From Myxococcus sp. RHSTA-1-4 (GTDB lineage: Bacteria > Myxococcota > Myxococcia > Myxococcales > Myxococcaceae), in NCBI RefSeq assembly GCF_020037125.1, contig NZ_JAIQDG010000010.1, forward strand, positions 124,001 to 188,000: a stretch of 64,000 bases of DNA, in the 5' to 3' direction. Shown here one piece after another: positions 9,442 to 17,093 of this stretch. How positions within the stretch are numbered: the stretch's first letter is position 1; every line of letters starts with the position of its first letter. The translations under genes were made by a program, and so were the position numbers. The notes under the pieces were generated by a model. The model had not been told where the DNA came from. It saw only the letters and a list, made by a program, of their open reading frames with translations, and ran no database searches.

Positions 9442-9465
9442 TGGATTGCGACAGTGGGGGCCCGG

Positions 9466-12400
9466 ATGCTCAAAAATCTGAGGAGCCGCGTGTCCATCGT
9501 GATGGTGACGGTGGCATTTTGCACGGGATGTGCGGTGGAGCCCTCCACTGATGCTTCCCCCGGCCTGGGCGTGCGGGCCGGGGGCCTCGCGGATGTCCCG
9601 GGGGACGTGGCCGTCGTCTCCCGGGATGCGGCGCGCAACGTGCCGACGATGGTGTGGGCGGGGCAGGGGCATGGGCGCCCCGCGCTCACGCGGCACACGC
9701 CCGAGGCGGCGGCGCGCCTGTATCTGGAGCGGCATGCGGCGCTGTACCGGCTCTCGCCCGTGGCCCTGGAGGCCGCCTATGTGCATCGGGTCCATGACAC
9801 CGGCGAGGGCGGCATCATCGTGTTCTTCAGGCAGCGCGTGGCCGGCATCGAGGTGGTGCGCAATGAGCTGAAGGTGCTCATGACGCGCGACCTCGAGCTG
9901 GTCGCCATGACGGGAAACCTGCACGACGGAGTGGACCAGGCGCTGGCCGAGGTGGAGAGTCAGGGGGACCGGAGCGCCTTCCAGGCCTCCCCCGCCCAGG
10001 CGGTCCTGGATGCGCTGGGGGACCTGTACGGGCTCTCGCTGGCCAGTGACGTCGCGGTCCAGGAGGTGGGGATGGCCGGGGCGGACCGCCAGCTCTTCGA
10101 CCTTGCTCCCACCAGCGCGGGGAAGAGCTCCGGTATCTCGCTGGTGACCCCCGCTCAGGTCATGCCGGTGTACTTCCCCAGGGCCGACCGCCTGGTTCCC
10201 GCCTACTCGGTGGAGCTCCTCGCGCAACGCCGTGGACGGGAGTCCCGCCGCGGCTACGAGTATGTGATGGCCGCGGACGATGGCGCCACGCTTCTCCGCC
10301 GAGACCGGATCTCCAGCGACGTGTATTCGTATCGAGTCTGGGCGGACCCGGATGGAACCCCTCGTGATGGGCCCCAGGAGGACTACACGCCCCACCCCAC
10401 GGGAGAGCCAGACGGCTACGAGCCGGCCTTCGTGGCCCCCACGGACGTCTTCGTGGACGGATTGGTGCACCCGGACGGAGGGGTGGATTCCTGGCTTCCC
10501 GCGGGCGCGGACCACACCTCGGGCAACAATGTGTTTGCCTATGCGGACCACTACAACCCGGATGGCTACACCGACGGCGGCGTGGACGTACGGGCCTTCG
10601 TGATTCCGAATACCCGCAACTTCCATTTCGACTACGAACACTCCCTGGGGCCGATGGAGCGCGAAAGCCAGACGCATGCCGCGATTGCCCGGCTCTTCTA
10701 TACGACCAATTGGTTGCACGACTATTTCTACGTCTCCGGCTTCAATGAGTCCGCGGGCAACGCCCAGAATGACAACCGGGGGCGCGGAGGGCAGGGCGGT
10801 GACGCCCTGCTCGCCGAGGCCCAGAACCTCGGAACCAATCCCCTGATGCGCAACAATGCCTCCATCTACGTGCCGCGTGACGGCCGGGTTCCCCGGATGG
10901 AGGCGTACCTCTGGCAGATGCCAGAAGAGCGCCACTTCCGGGGCTCGGGCGTCGAGTACACCACCGGCAGGGCGGCGTTTGGCCCGCAGCGGTTCAACCT
11001 CGACTCGCTCCGTCTCGTCCTGGCCAGCAGCGGCACGTCTTCCGCCACTGATGCTTGTCAGCCCCCGAGCAACGACGTCACGGGCGCCATCGTCCTGGCT
11101 GACCGCGGCAACTGCATCTATGAGCTCAAGGCGGTGAACGCGGAGCGCGCGGGCGCGGCCGGGTTGATTGTCATGAATCACATTCCGGGGGGGGCGCCAC
11201 CCGAAATGGCTGACGTGGACCCGACACTCAGCACCCAGCTCCCCACTCTCTCCATCACCTACGAGGCCGGTCAGACACTCAAGGCCCTGCTCGCCGGTGG
11301 CTCCGTCAATGGGAGCATGGCGCGCATCCCCAGCGCCGAGCGGGACGGCGCTCTCGACAACACGGTCGTTGCCCACGAATGGGGGCATCTGCTCCACCTC
11401 CGCCTCGTCGACTGCACTGAGCCCCAATGCAAGGCGCAGAGCGAGGGGTGGGGCGACTTCATCGCCCTCCACATGATGGTCCGGGAGAATGATGGGTTTG
11501 ACGGGACGTACGCAATCGGGGGGTATGCGTCATACATCCTCGGCCAGAGCCCCTACTATGGCATCCGCCGGGCGCCCTACTCGCGCAACCCACTGAAGAA
11601 CGCGCTTCGGTTCCGCCATGTCTCCGATTCGGAGCCGCTCCCCGATGCGCACCCCCTCCGTGACAACGGTGAGGTGAACTCGCAGGTGCACAACGCGGGG
11701 GAGGTCTGGGCGTCCATGCTCTTCGACGGCTACCTCGCCCTGGTTGATGAGGCCCTGCGGTCCGGCCCCCGTCACGAGGCCTTTGTCGCGGCCAGGCGGC
11801 GAATGGCGGATTATGTCGTCGCGGGCATGGCGCTGGCTCCCGTGGACCCGACCTTCACGGAGCAGCGGGACGCGCTGCTCATGGCCGTCCAGGCCAGGGA
11901 CTCCCGAGACATGCTGCTCCTGGCCGAGGCCTTCTCCCGGCGTGGCGCCGGCACCTGCGCGGAGTCTCCGCCGCGAAGGTCCCTCGACTTCACCGAGGTC
12001 AAGGAGAGCACCGGGGTTCGGGCGGACCTGCGGTTCGAGTTCGTGCGGGTGGACGACGGGGTTCGCGCCTGTGACGCCCGGGCCGACGGCATTCTCGACG
12101 CCGACGAGGCAGGAACGCTCCACCTCAAGGTCTCCAATCCGGGCCCCGTGGCCTCCACATCTGGGACTACTGTGACGGTCCAGGCCAACAGGTCGATGGT
12201 GTCGTTGCCCCAGGGGGGAATCCCCCTCCCCACGGTGCCCCCCTTTGGCTCCATCTCGCTGGAGGTCCCCATCCAGCTGACAGCGCCCCTGGAGGGGCCG
12301 CGAGACGTGGAGTTCACCATCACGCTCATCGCCCCCAACTCCTGTCAGGAGCGCACGGAGCAGAAGCACATCGTCAAGCTCGACCATGACCTGGCCCCTT

Positions 12401-13530
12401 CGGCGGGCGATGCGTTCGAGGGCAACACGACATCCTGGCTGACCCAGGTCCTGAGGGGCGGCGAGGACCAGCGCTGGCGGCGGATGCTTGCCCCGTCGAG
12501 CACCCCTGGCGAGGTCAATCACCTCTGGTTCGCGAAGGATGGATATGACGCCGCGGATACCCTGCTGGTGACTCCTCCGGTGAAGGTGGCGGCCGATGCT
12601 CCCTTCCAGATGACCTTCGACCACCGGTATCATTTCGCGTTCACACACGACTCCGAGACGGGCCAGACGTCCTACTGGAATGGAGGGGTCATCGAGGTCA
12701 CCCAGGATGACGGGGCGACCTGGGAGGACGTGAGCGTCTACGTCCAGCCGGGATACGGAGGGACGCTCGACACCACCGTGAGCAACACCCTGGCCGGTCG
12801 ACAGGCGTATGTCGCGCAGAACGCGGCGTGGCCCGGGATGAATGTGAACACCACCCTGGATTTCGGCACGAAGCTGAGCGGGAAGACCGTGCGGCTGAGG
12901 TTCCGCTTTGGCTCGGCCTGGGTCGTCCAGGCCCATGGGTGGGAGATTGACAATGTCTCCCTGACGGGAGTCACCGAGGGGCCATTCGAGGGCATCTTCG
13001 CGGACGCCGGTATCTGCCGTCCTCCTACCGCCAATGCCGGCGCCGACCAGACCGCTCTCTTCGGCGCGGAGGTGACGCTCGATGGCTCGGGGAGCTCAGG
13101 CCCGAATCCCGGGGTGTTGCAGTATTCGTGGGAGCAGCTTCAGGGGCCCCCGGTGGAGTTGCAGGCGAGGGACTCCGTCAGGCCGCGCTTCACCGTGCCC
13201 ACCATCGAGGATGCAGAGCAGCGGACCCTGCGCTTCCAGTTGAGCGTCAGCGACGGCGCCTTCACCGCCACCGACACCGTGACGGTCCAGGCGGAGCCGC
13301 CCAAGGTCGTTGACCCGCCGCCGGACCCGCCAGACCCGCCTGAGCCGCCGAAGTTCATCACGGGGGGGGGAGGTGGTTGCACCATCGGCGCGACAGGGCA
13401 GGAGCCGCCTTCCTCCTGGCCCTTCTGGCTGCTCGGGACGATGGCGTTGCTGGCCAGGTCGCGGCGCCGGCCATGGGGCGCGATGGGCGCACGGCCCGCC
13501 GCGGGGAACGGCGACAGGGCCCTGAGGTGA
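9466..13530 (+). CDS. M36 family (fungalysin) zinc metallopeptidase with PKD domain and MYXO-CTERM sorting tail
   Basis: A 1354-residue exported endopeptidase. Order: signal peptide with lipobox (VAFCTGC); an FTP-type propeptide (about 85-160); an M36 catalytic region interrupted by a protease-associated (PA) insert (about 530-610, IVLADRGNCIYELKAVNAER); the zinc motif HEWGHLLH (H637, E638, H641) and downstream GWGDF; beta-sandwich regions; a PKD-like domain (about 1185-1278); a Pro-rich linker; and a C-terminal GGGGGCTIG (C1305), hydrophobic helix and RSRRR. That tail is the MYXO-CTERM layout processed by myxosortase for surface display. ATG 9466 was preferred over GTG 9454 because the GGGGG run then sits at Shine-Dalgarno distance. 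An exported scavenging or predation role is inferred. Confidence 0.93.
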   Translation: MLKNLRSRVSIVMVTVAFCTGCAVEPSTDASPGLGVRAGGLADVPGDVAVVSRDAARNVPTMVWAGQGHGRPALTRHTPEAAARLYLERHAALYRLSPVALEAAYVHRVHDTGEGGIIVFFRQRVAGIEVVRNELKVLMTRDLELVAMTGNLHDGVDQALAEVESQGDRSAFQASPAQAVLDALGDLYGLSLASDVAVQEVGMAGADRQLFDLAPTSAGKSSGISLVTPAQVMPVYFPRADRLVPAYSVELLAQRRGRESRRGYEYVMAADDGATLLRRDRISSDVYSYRVWADPDGTPRDGPQEDYTPHPTGEPDGYEPAFVAPTDVFVDGLVHPDGGVDSWLPAGADHTSGNNVFAYADHYNPDGYTDGGVDVRAFVIPNTRNFHFDYEHSLGPMERESQTHAAIARLFYTTNWLHDYFYVSGFNESAGNAQNDNRGRGGQGGDALLAEAQNLGTNPLMRNNASIYVPRDGRVPRMEAYLWQMPEERHFRGSGVEYTTGRAAFGPQRFNLDSLRLVLASSGTSSATDACQPPSNDVTGAIVLADRGNCIYELKAVNAERAGAAGLIVMNHIPGGAPPEMADVDPTLSTQLPTLSITYEAGQTLKALLAGGSVNGSMARIPSAERDGALDNTVVAHEWGHLLHLRLVDCTEPQCKAQSEGWGDFIALHMMVRENDGFDGTYAIGGYASYILGQSPYYGIRRAPYSRNPLKNALRFRHVSDSEPLPDAHPLRDNGEVNSQVHNAGEVWASMLFDGYLALVDEALRSGPRHEAFVAARRRMADYVVAGMALAPVDPTFTEQRDALLMAVQARDSRDMLLLAEAFSRRGAGTCAESPPRRSLDFTEVKESTGVRADLRFEFVRVDDGVRACDARADGILDADEAGTLHLKVSNPGPVASTSGTTVTVQANRSMVSLPQGGIPLPTVPPFGSISLEVPIQLTAPLEGPRDVEFTITLIAPNSCQERTEQKHIVKLDHDLAPSAGDAFEGNTTSWLTQVLRGGEDQRWRRMLAPSSTPGEVNHLWFAKDGYDAADTLLVTPPVKVAADAPFQMTFDHRYHFAFTHDSETGQTSYWNGGVIEVTQDDGATWEDVSVYVQPGYGGTLDTTVSNTLAGRQAYVAQNAAWPGMNVNTTLDFGTKLSGKTVRLRFRFGSAWVVQAHGWEIDNVSLTGVTEGPFEGIFADAGICRPPTANAGADQTALFGAEVTLDGSGSSGPNPGVLQYSWEQLQGPPVELQARDSVRPRFTVPTIEDAEQRTLRFQLSVSDGAFTATDTVTVQAEPPKVVDPPPDPPDPPEPPKFITGGGGGCTIGATGQEPPSSWPFWLLGTMALLARSRRRPWGAMGARPAAGNGDRALR

Positions 13531-13570
13531 GGGCTCCTTGGCCCGGGGCAATGCTTCGGGGAGACTTTCT

Positions 13571-13594
13571 CTCCCTGGAGCGCTCGCCAGGGAG
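13571..13594 (+). terminator. hairpin after M36 peptidase gene
   Basis: Perfect 8-bp inverted repeat CTCCCTGG / CCAGGGAG with an 8-nt loop, 41 bp after the stop codon. No T-run follows, so it may be a stability hairpin rather than an intrinsic terminator. Confidence 0.45.
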
Positions 13595-13640
13595 TGCTGG
13601 CAGGCCTGAGCGATTGGCGCACAGCCTCCCGTGAGCCGGT

Positions 13641-13715
13641 GGGCACCGGCCGCGCCGTGGTGTCCGTCGTCGCCGGGCGCGGCGGCGCACCGCCGCGGAG
13701 TTCGTGGTTCCGTAG
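13641..13715 (+). repeat. 75-bp repeat, copy 1: orphan tail of a decayed gene
   Basis: Nearly identical to 14523-14595, with one 2-bp length difference and few substitutions. Translated, it reads GTGRAVVSVVAGRG and then loses the frame that ends copy 2 in EYVVP-stop. No gene body precedes it here, so it looks like a leftover 3' end of a duplicated lipoprotein gene. Confidence 0.7.
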
Positions 13716-13767
13716 CGCTGCCGCGGATTCCGAGGCTCGTGGGGGAGCAAGCCTCGGAGGGTGAGAG

Positions 13768-14208
13768 TCATTCGGCGACCGTGCACACGAATCCAAGCTG
13801 CTCAGCCGCCTCGGAGCACCGCTGGGCCTGTTGACGTTCGCTGACCTCAATGGACGTTGGGGCCGGCAGCGTCAGACGTTCCGCGATTCGGGCCGCCTCA
13901 TCAGGTGCGAATCCACCGTGCGAGCTCAGGAAGAGAGCAAGCGCCCCCCTGTCTTCGGCGGGCCGACACCCGGTGACATAGAGCCGCTTTCCACGAGGCT
14001 CCGCATAGAGCCCGATGTCGATGCCGCGCTCGGACAAGCTCCTGGCTGCGGTCTCGTTCGGCATTTCAACGACCTCGACCGGCCGCGCAACGATGGAGTC
14101 CACCAGCTGCTTGGCCTTTCCGAGTGACAGGTTCAGGTCTCGCCGAAGGAGATGGACGAGGTCCACGGACCGGGGATTCGCCTTCCATCCAGAGAAGAGC
14201 AGTCGCAT
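13768..14208 (-). CDS. hypothetical protein, two L7/L12 C-terminal-domain-like halves
   Basis: A 146-residue cytoplasmic protein beginning MRLLFSGWKANPRSVDLVHL. Residues 12-65 (VDLVHLLRRDLNLSLGKAKQ and on) resemble the alpha/beta C-terminal fold of ribosomal protein L7/L12, where a similar LGLKEAK helix occurs. Residues 85-146 (LALFLSSHGGFAPDEAARIA) could be a second copy of the same fold. No catalytic motif is seen. I do not recognise a function; similar small proteins occur near polymorphic-toxin genes in myxobacteria, but no toxin is adjacent. The start is the first ATG of the homologous-looking region; the frame is open further upstream, where the translation is low-complexity. Confidence 0.65.
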   Translation of the reverse strand: MRLLFSGWKANPRSVDLVHLLRRDLNLSLGKAKQLVDSIVARPVEVVEMPNETAARSLSERGIDIGLYAEPRGKRLYVTGCRPAEDRGALALFLSSHGGFAPDEAARIAERLTLPAPTSIEVSERQQAQRCSEAAEQLGFVCTVAE

Positions 14209-14217
14209 GGCGTTTAC

Positions 14218-14595
14218 TTGACCATCTTCTTCAGTGACCTCGGTGATCTTGTTGGGGCGCGTCTCTTCTGCCTCGGGCTGCTGAGTGCCTGCGGGCCTAC
14301 TCCGACCTCGATGACCATCGAGCCGCTGGAGACGAAGTGCCTGCGGACTCCGGGGCAGAACATCAAGCTGCGGTGGACGAGCTCCGTGACGGACGTGGCG
14401 CTCGTGCAGGACGGCGTGGTGACGGGTGCGCAAGTCCGGGAAGACCACCCTCGGTGTGACGGGCGGCAAGGTGCGCACGGCGATTCCGCTGGACCTCATC
14501 ATCCTCAACACGCTCGACGTGAGGGCACCGGCCGCGCCGTGGTGTCCGTCGTCGCCGGCCGGCGGCGCACCGCCGCGGAGTACGTGGTTCCGTAG
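14218..14595 (+). pseudogene. decayed lipoprotein gene
   Basis: The frame keeps a lipoprotein-like start (LFCLGLLSACGP) followed by TIEPLETKCLRTPGQNIKLR and WTSSVTDVALVQDGVVTGA. Then sensible sequence moves to the next frame (GKTTLGVTGGKVRTAIPLD, about 14426-14515) and back again for GTGRAVVSVVAGRR and EYVVP-stop. This pattern fits two compensating frameshifts near 14415 and 14520. The 5' end overlaps the start of the divergent small gene and has no good Shine-Dalgarno. Its last 73 bp (14523-14595) are copy 2 of the repeat at 13641. The rest of the 14209-14607 interval holds nothing else that I can see. Confidence 0.5.
14523..14595 (+). repeat. 73-bp repeat, copy 2
   Basis: Matches 13641-13715, ending in the same GTGGTTCCGTAG. 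Here the frame closes naturally as EYVVP-stop, so this is probably the ancestral version of the repeat. Confidence 0.7.
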
Positions 14596-14607
14596 GGGCC
14601 GCTCCCT

Positions 14608-15267
14608 TCAGGCCCCAGGGACCGTCCTCTGGCAAAGAGGGACCGCGGACATCCTGTACAGGTCCACGAAGTCCACGACATCGAGCTCAACGCTTTCGAG
14701 GCGCCCCTGCTCAACGCCGCGCCGGTACTCGCCCAGGTACTCCTCACACTCGGCGCGAGATGAGAACAATCCGTTGCAGTTGAGCCTGTGCCCCCACTTC
14801 GGGTCGAAGAAATCCGAGCCAAAGATTCCTTCCCTCAAGAGCGACCCTCCGCCGTACAACACGACGTCCAGGCCCATCCAGTCCCCCGGATTCGCGACCG
14901 GCACCCATCCCTTTACCTTCGCCAGTTCGTTGGAGTGGATGGCGATTACCTCGTTCGCGGCCGCCATCCCCCCGATGAGCTGGAGGCAGTTCGTGATATC
15001 AGACAATTCACCCAGCAGCTCGACTCCGAGCGCGTCCCGGTTGCGCTGGGTGAGTCTGTTCCTGAGGGCAACGACGCTCTCAGCAGGATTCGAGTCGTAG
15101 TACAGCTCGTCCAGGTCAAACCACGGCATTCTATCCACCCCGCCGTAGTAGGTGCTTCCGACCCTGTCGGGGCGAGACGGGAAGACGCCTCGCCCGGCCA
15201 GGTCGTAGTTCTCGTGCGGCCTCCGGACGACCATGAAGCCGCAGACCCGCGTTGGTTCTACTTCCAA
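14608..15267 (-). CDS. hypothetical protein
   Basis: A 219-residue soluble protein with no signal peptide or membrane segment. Composition is globular, with tracts such as MPWFDLDELYYDSNPAESVV, LGELSDITNCLQLIGGMAAA and GDWMGLDVVLYGGG. I do not recognise the family. Start: TTG at 15267, because AGGAGG lies 8 nt upstream; an in-frame GTG at 15294 overlaps that site and is less likely. It sits alone between the decayed lipoprotein gene and the traAB terminator. An immunity-type role is possible from the patchy setting but has no direct support. Confidence 0.65.
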   Translation of the reverse strand: MEVEPTRVCGFMVVRRPHENYDLAGRGVFPSRPDRVGSTYYGGVDRMPWFDLDELYYDSNPAESVVALRNRLTQRNRDALGVELLGELSDITNCLQLIGGMAAANEVIAIHSNELAKVKGWVPVANPGDWMGLDVVLYGGGSLLREGIFGSDFFDPKWGHRLNCNGLFSSRAECEEYLGEYRRGVEQGRLESVELDVVDFVDLYRMSAVPLCQRTVPGA

Positions 15268-15420
15268 AGGTCCTGCCTCCTCACCTGGTGTCACCGAACA
15301 CCTTGGGGGCCCCTTGCAGGAGTGCTTTCAGAGCCTCGGCCCGCCGACGGTTTCGGACTGCATCGCCAGGCCACTTCTTCCGTCAGGGGGCTTCAAAGCC
15401 ATTCTGGGTCCCAAAGGCAT

Positions 15421-15452
15421 GCGCCTCTCCTCCACGGTGAGAGGAGAGGCGC
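15421..15452 (-). terminator. terminator of the traA-traB operon
   Basis: Perfect 11-bp stem GCGCCTCTCCT (15421-15431) / AGGAGAGGCGC (15442-15452) with a 10-nt loop, starting 10 bp beyond the traB stop codon. Confidence 0.75.
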
Positions 15453-15461
15453 GTCACGGGG

Positions 15462-17093
15462 CTACTGCTTTGGAGCGGGGGCCTTGGGCTTGCCCAGTGA
15501 GGGCAGCTTCGGGAAGCGCTTGGACTTCTTGTTCAGGCCCTCCTCCGGGCACGGCGGGCGGGGCCCGTCGCTCGGCGGCTGGATGGTGAACTCGACGCGG
15601 CGGTTGAGCGCCATGCCCTCTTCCGTCTCGTTGTCGGCCAGCGGCTTGCCGCGGCCGAATCCCTGAGAGCACAGCCGCTCCGCCGCCACGCCGCTCTCGA
15701 TGAGGAAGCGCACCACGCTGGCCGCGCGCCGGCGCGACAGGTCCAGGTTGTACGCGTCGCTCGCGCGCGAGTCGGTGTGGCCCTCCACCAGGACGCGGTC
15801 GACCTCCGGGTTCTCGTTCATCACCCGGGCCACCTCCTCCAGGATGGGGAAGGACTCGGAGAGGATGACGTCCTGGTCCGTGGCGAAGTTCAGCTGCTCC
15901 AGGATGACAATCTTGTTCCCGGCCCGCCGCGCCAGCGGGCACCCGTCGCGGCCACGGCTGCCGGCCGGCTCGTCCGGGCACTTGTCGAGCCGGTCCACCA
16001 CGGCGTCGCCGTCGCGGTCCGTGTCCGGGCAGCCCGCGTTGCCCACGGGGCCGGCCACGTCCGGGCACAAATCGCCCTCGCCAATCACCGAGTCCCCATC
16101 CGGGTCCACCGGCGGCGGAGGCGGCGGCGCGGGCTCGGGCGGGTCCTTGAAGCGCTCCAGCGCCTCCCACTCGCGCGTCTTCGCCGGAATCCAGATGATG
16201 GAGGTGAAGAAGCTCAGCGTCGGTGACGCGAGCGAGCATCCGCAGCCCGCGCCACCGCCAAACGTGAAGGTGAGGCCGGTGGAGCTGTACCAGCGCAGGC
16301 CCAGGAGCAGCTCCGCGGGCACCTGCCGGGGCTCGTCGGGCAGCTTCTCCAGTCCCACCGCGCCGTGCACCAGGCCCACGGCGGTGATTCCGCTGCCGCG
16401 GAGGATGGGCACCTCGGTGCCCACGCCGAAGGGCATCATGTCGCCCACCGACGCGCCGCTGAAGACGTGGTCCGGCCGCTTCCAGAAGCCGCCGTTGAGC
16501 GCCAGGAGGATACCGTTGCCGAAGCGGTAGTCCAGCACGAGGCCCGGCGCCCACGTCATCTCCCCGTCACCGGCGAAGGCCTCCTGCGCGCCGGTGGGGA
16601 AGCTCACGTTCAGCGTCAGCGCCGCGCCGAAGCCCTTGCCCTCGGCGGGGCGGCGCAGGCCGGGGATGGCCAGCTTGCCGGTGAGCCGGAGGTCGCCGAG
16701 GACGAAGCTCTCCACGCTGCCTTCGGTGCCGATGACCTCCAGGTTCTGACCGCCCTGCGCGAGGATGAGCGGCATGTCCACGCCCACCTCGGCCCAGTCG
16801 AAGAGGCCCACGCTGGCCATGGCGTCGAGCTGGAGGCGGTTGCCGACGAGGGAAATCTTCCCCACGTCTCCGCCCTCGGGCACCAGCGTCAGCGGGTTGA
16901 GCGAGTAGCTGAAGTACGGGCCACCCGCCACGGACAGGTGAGACAGCGGGCGTGACTGCGTCACGACCACCAGGTCCTGGGGCGTGCCGGACGGGCGGAA
17001 CAACTGCACGTTGAAGCGCGTGTCCGGCTGGGCGGTGGCGGCGGTGGACAGCCCGAGCGCCAGGAAGAGGAGCGGCAGGTGCGAGGGCTTCAT
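15462..17093 (-). CDS. traB: outer membrane exchange protein TraB, OmpA-family
   Basis: A 543-residue envelope protein, partner of TraA in outer-membrane exchange between kin cells. Order: cleavable signal peptide (LFLALGLSTAATAQ); a beta-rich region consistent with an outer-membrane barrel (about 25-310); a Pro-rich linker; two thrombospondin type-3-like calcium repeats (DPDGDSVIGEGDLCPD and DTDRDGDAVVDRLDKCPD); and an OmpA C-terminal peptidoglycan-binding domain (about 405-515, LVEGHTDSRASDAYNLDLSR and GFGRGKPLADN). A Lys/Pro-rich tail follows. The gene follows traA with a 4-bp ATGA overlap, so the two are translationally coupled. The TraB assignment rests on architecture plus the neighbouring TraA; the OmpA domain alone would not identify it. 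Confidence 0.88.
   Translation of the reverse strand: MKPSHLPLLFLALGLSTAATAQPDTRFNVQLFRPSGTPQDLVVVTQSRPLSHLSVAGGPYFSYSLNPLTLVPEGGDVGKISLVGNRLQLDAMASVGLFDWAEVGVDMPLILAQGGQNLEVIGTEGSVESFVLGDLRLTGKLAIPGLRRPAEGKGFGAALTLNVSFPTGAQEAFAGDGEMTWAPGLVLDYRFGNGILLALNGGFWKRPDHVFSGASVGDMMPFGVGTEVPILRGSGITAVGLVHGAVGLEKLPDEPRQVPAELLLGLRWYSSTGLTFTFGGGAGCGCSLASPTLSFFTSIIWIPAKTREWEALERFKDPPEPAPPPPPPVDPDGDSVIGEGDLCPDVAGPVGNAGCPDTDRDGDAVVDRLDKCPDEPAGSRGRDGCPLARRAGNKIVILEQLNFATDQDVILSESFPILEEVARVMNENPEVDRVLVEGHTDSRASDAYNLDLSRRRAASVVRFLIESGVAAERLCSQGFGRGKPLADNETEEGMALNRRVEFTIQPPSDGPRPPCPEEGLNKKSKRFPKLPSLGKPKAPAPKQ

Noticed and set aside
14152-14595. Intact lipoprotein gene
   Set aside because: The single open frame loses sensible sequence in the middle, which continues in another frame; treated as a pseudogene.
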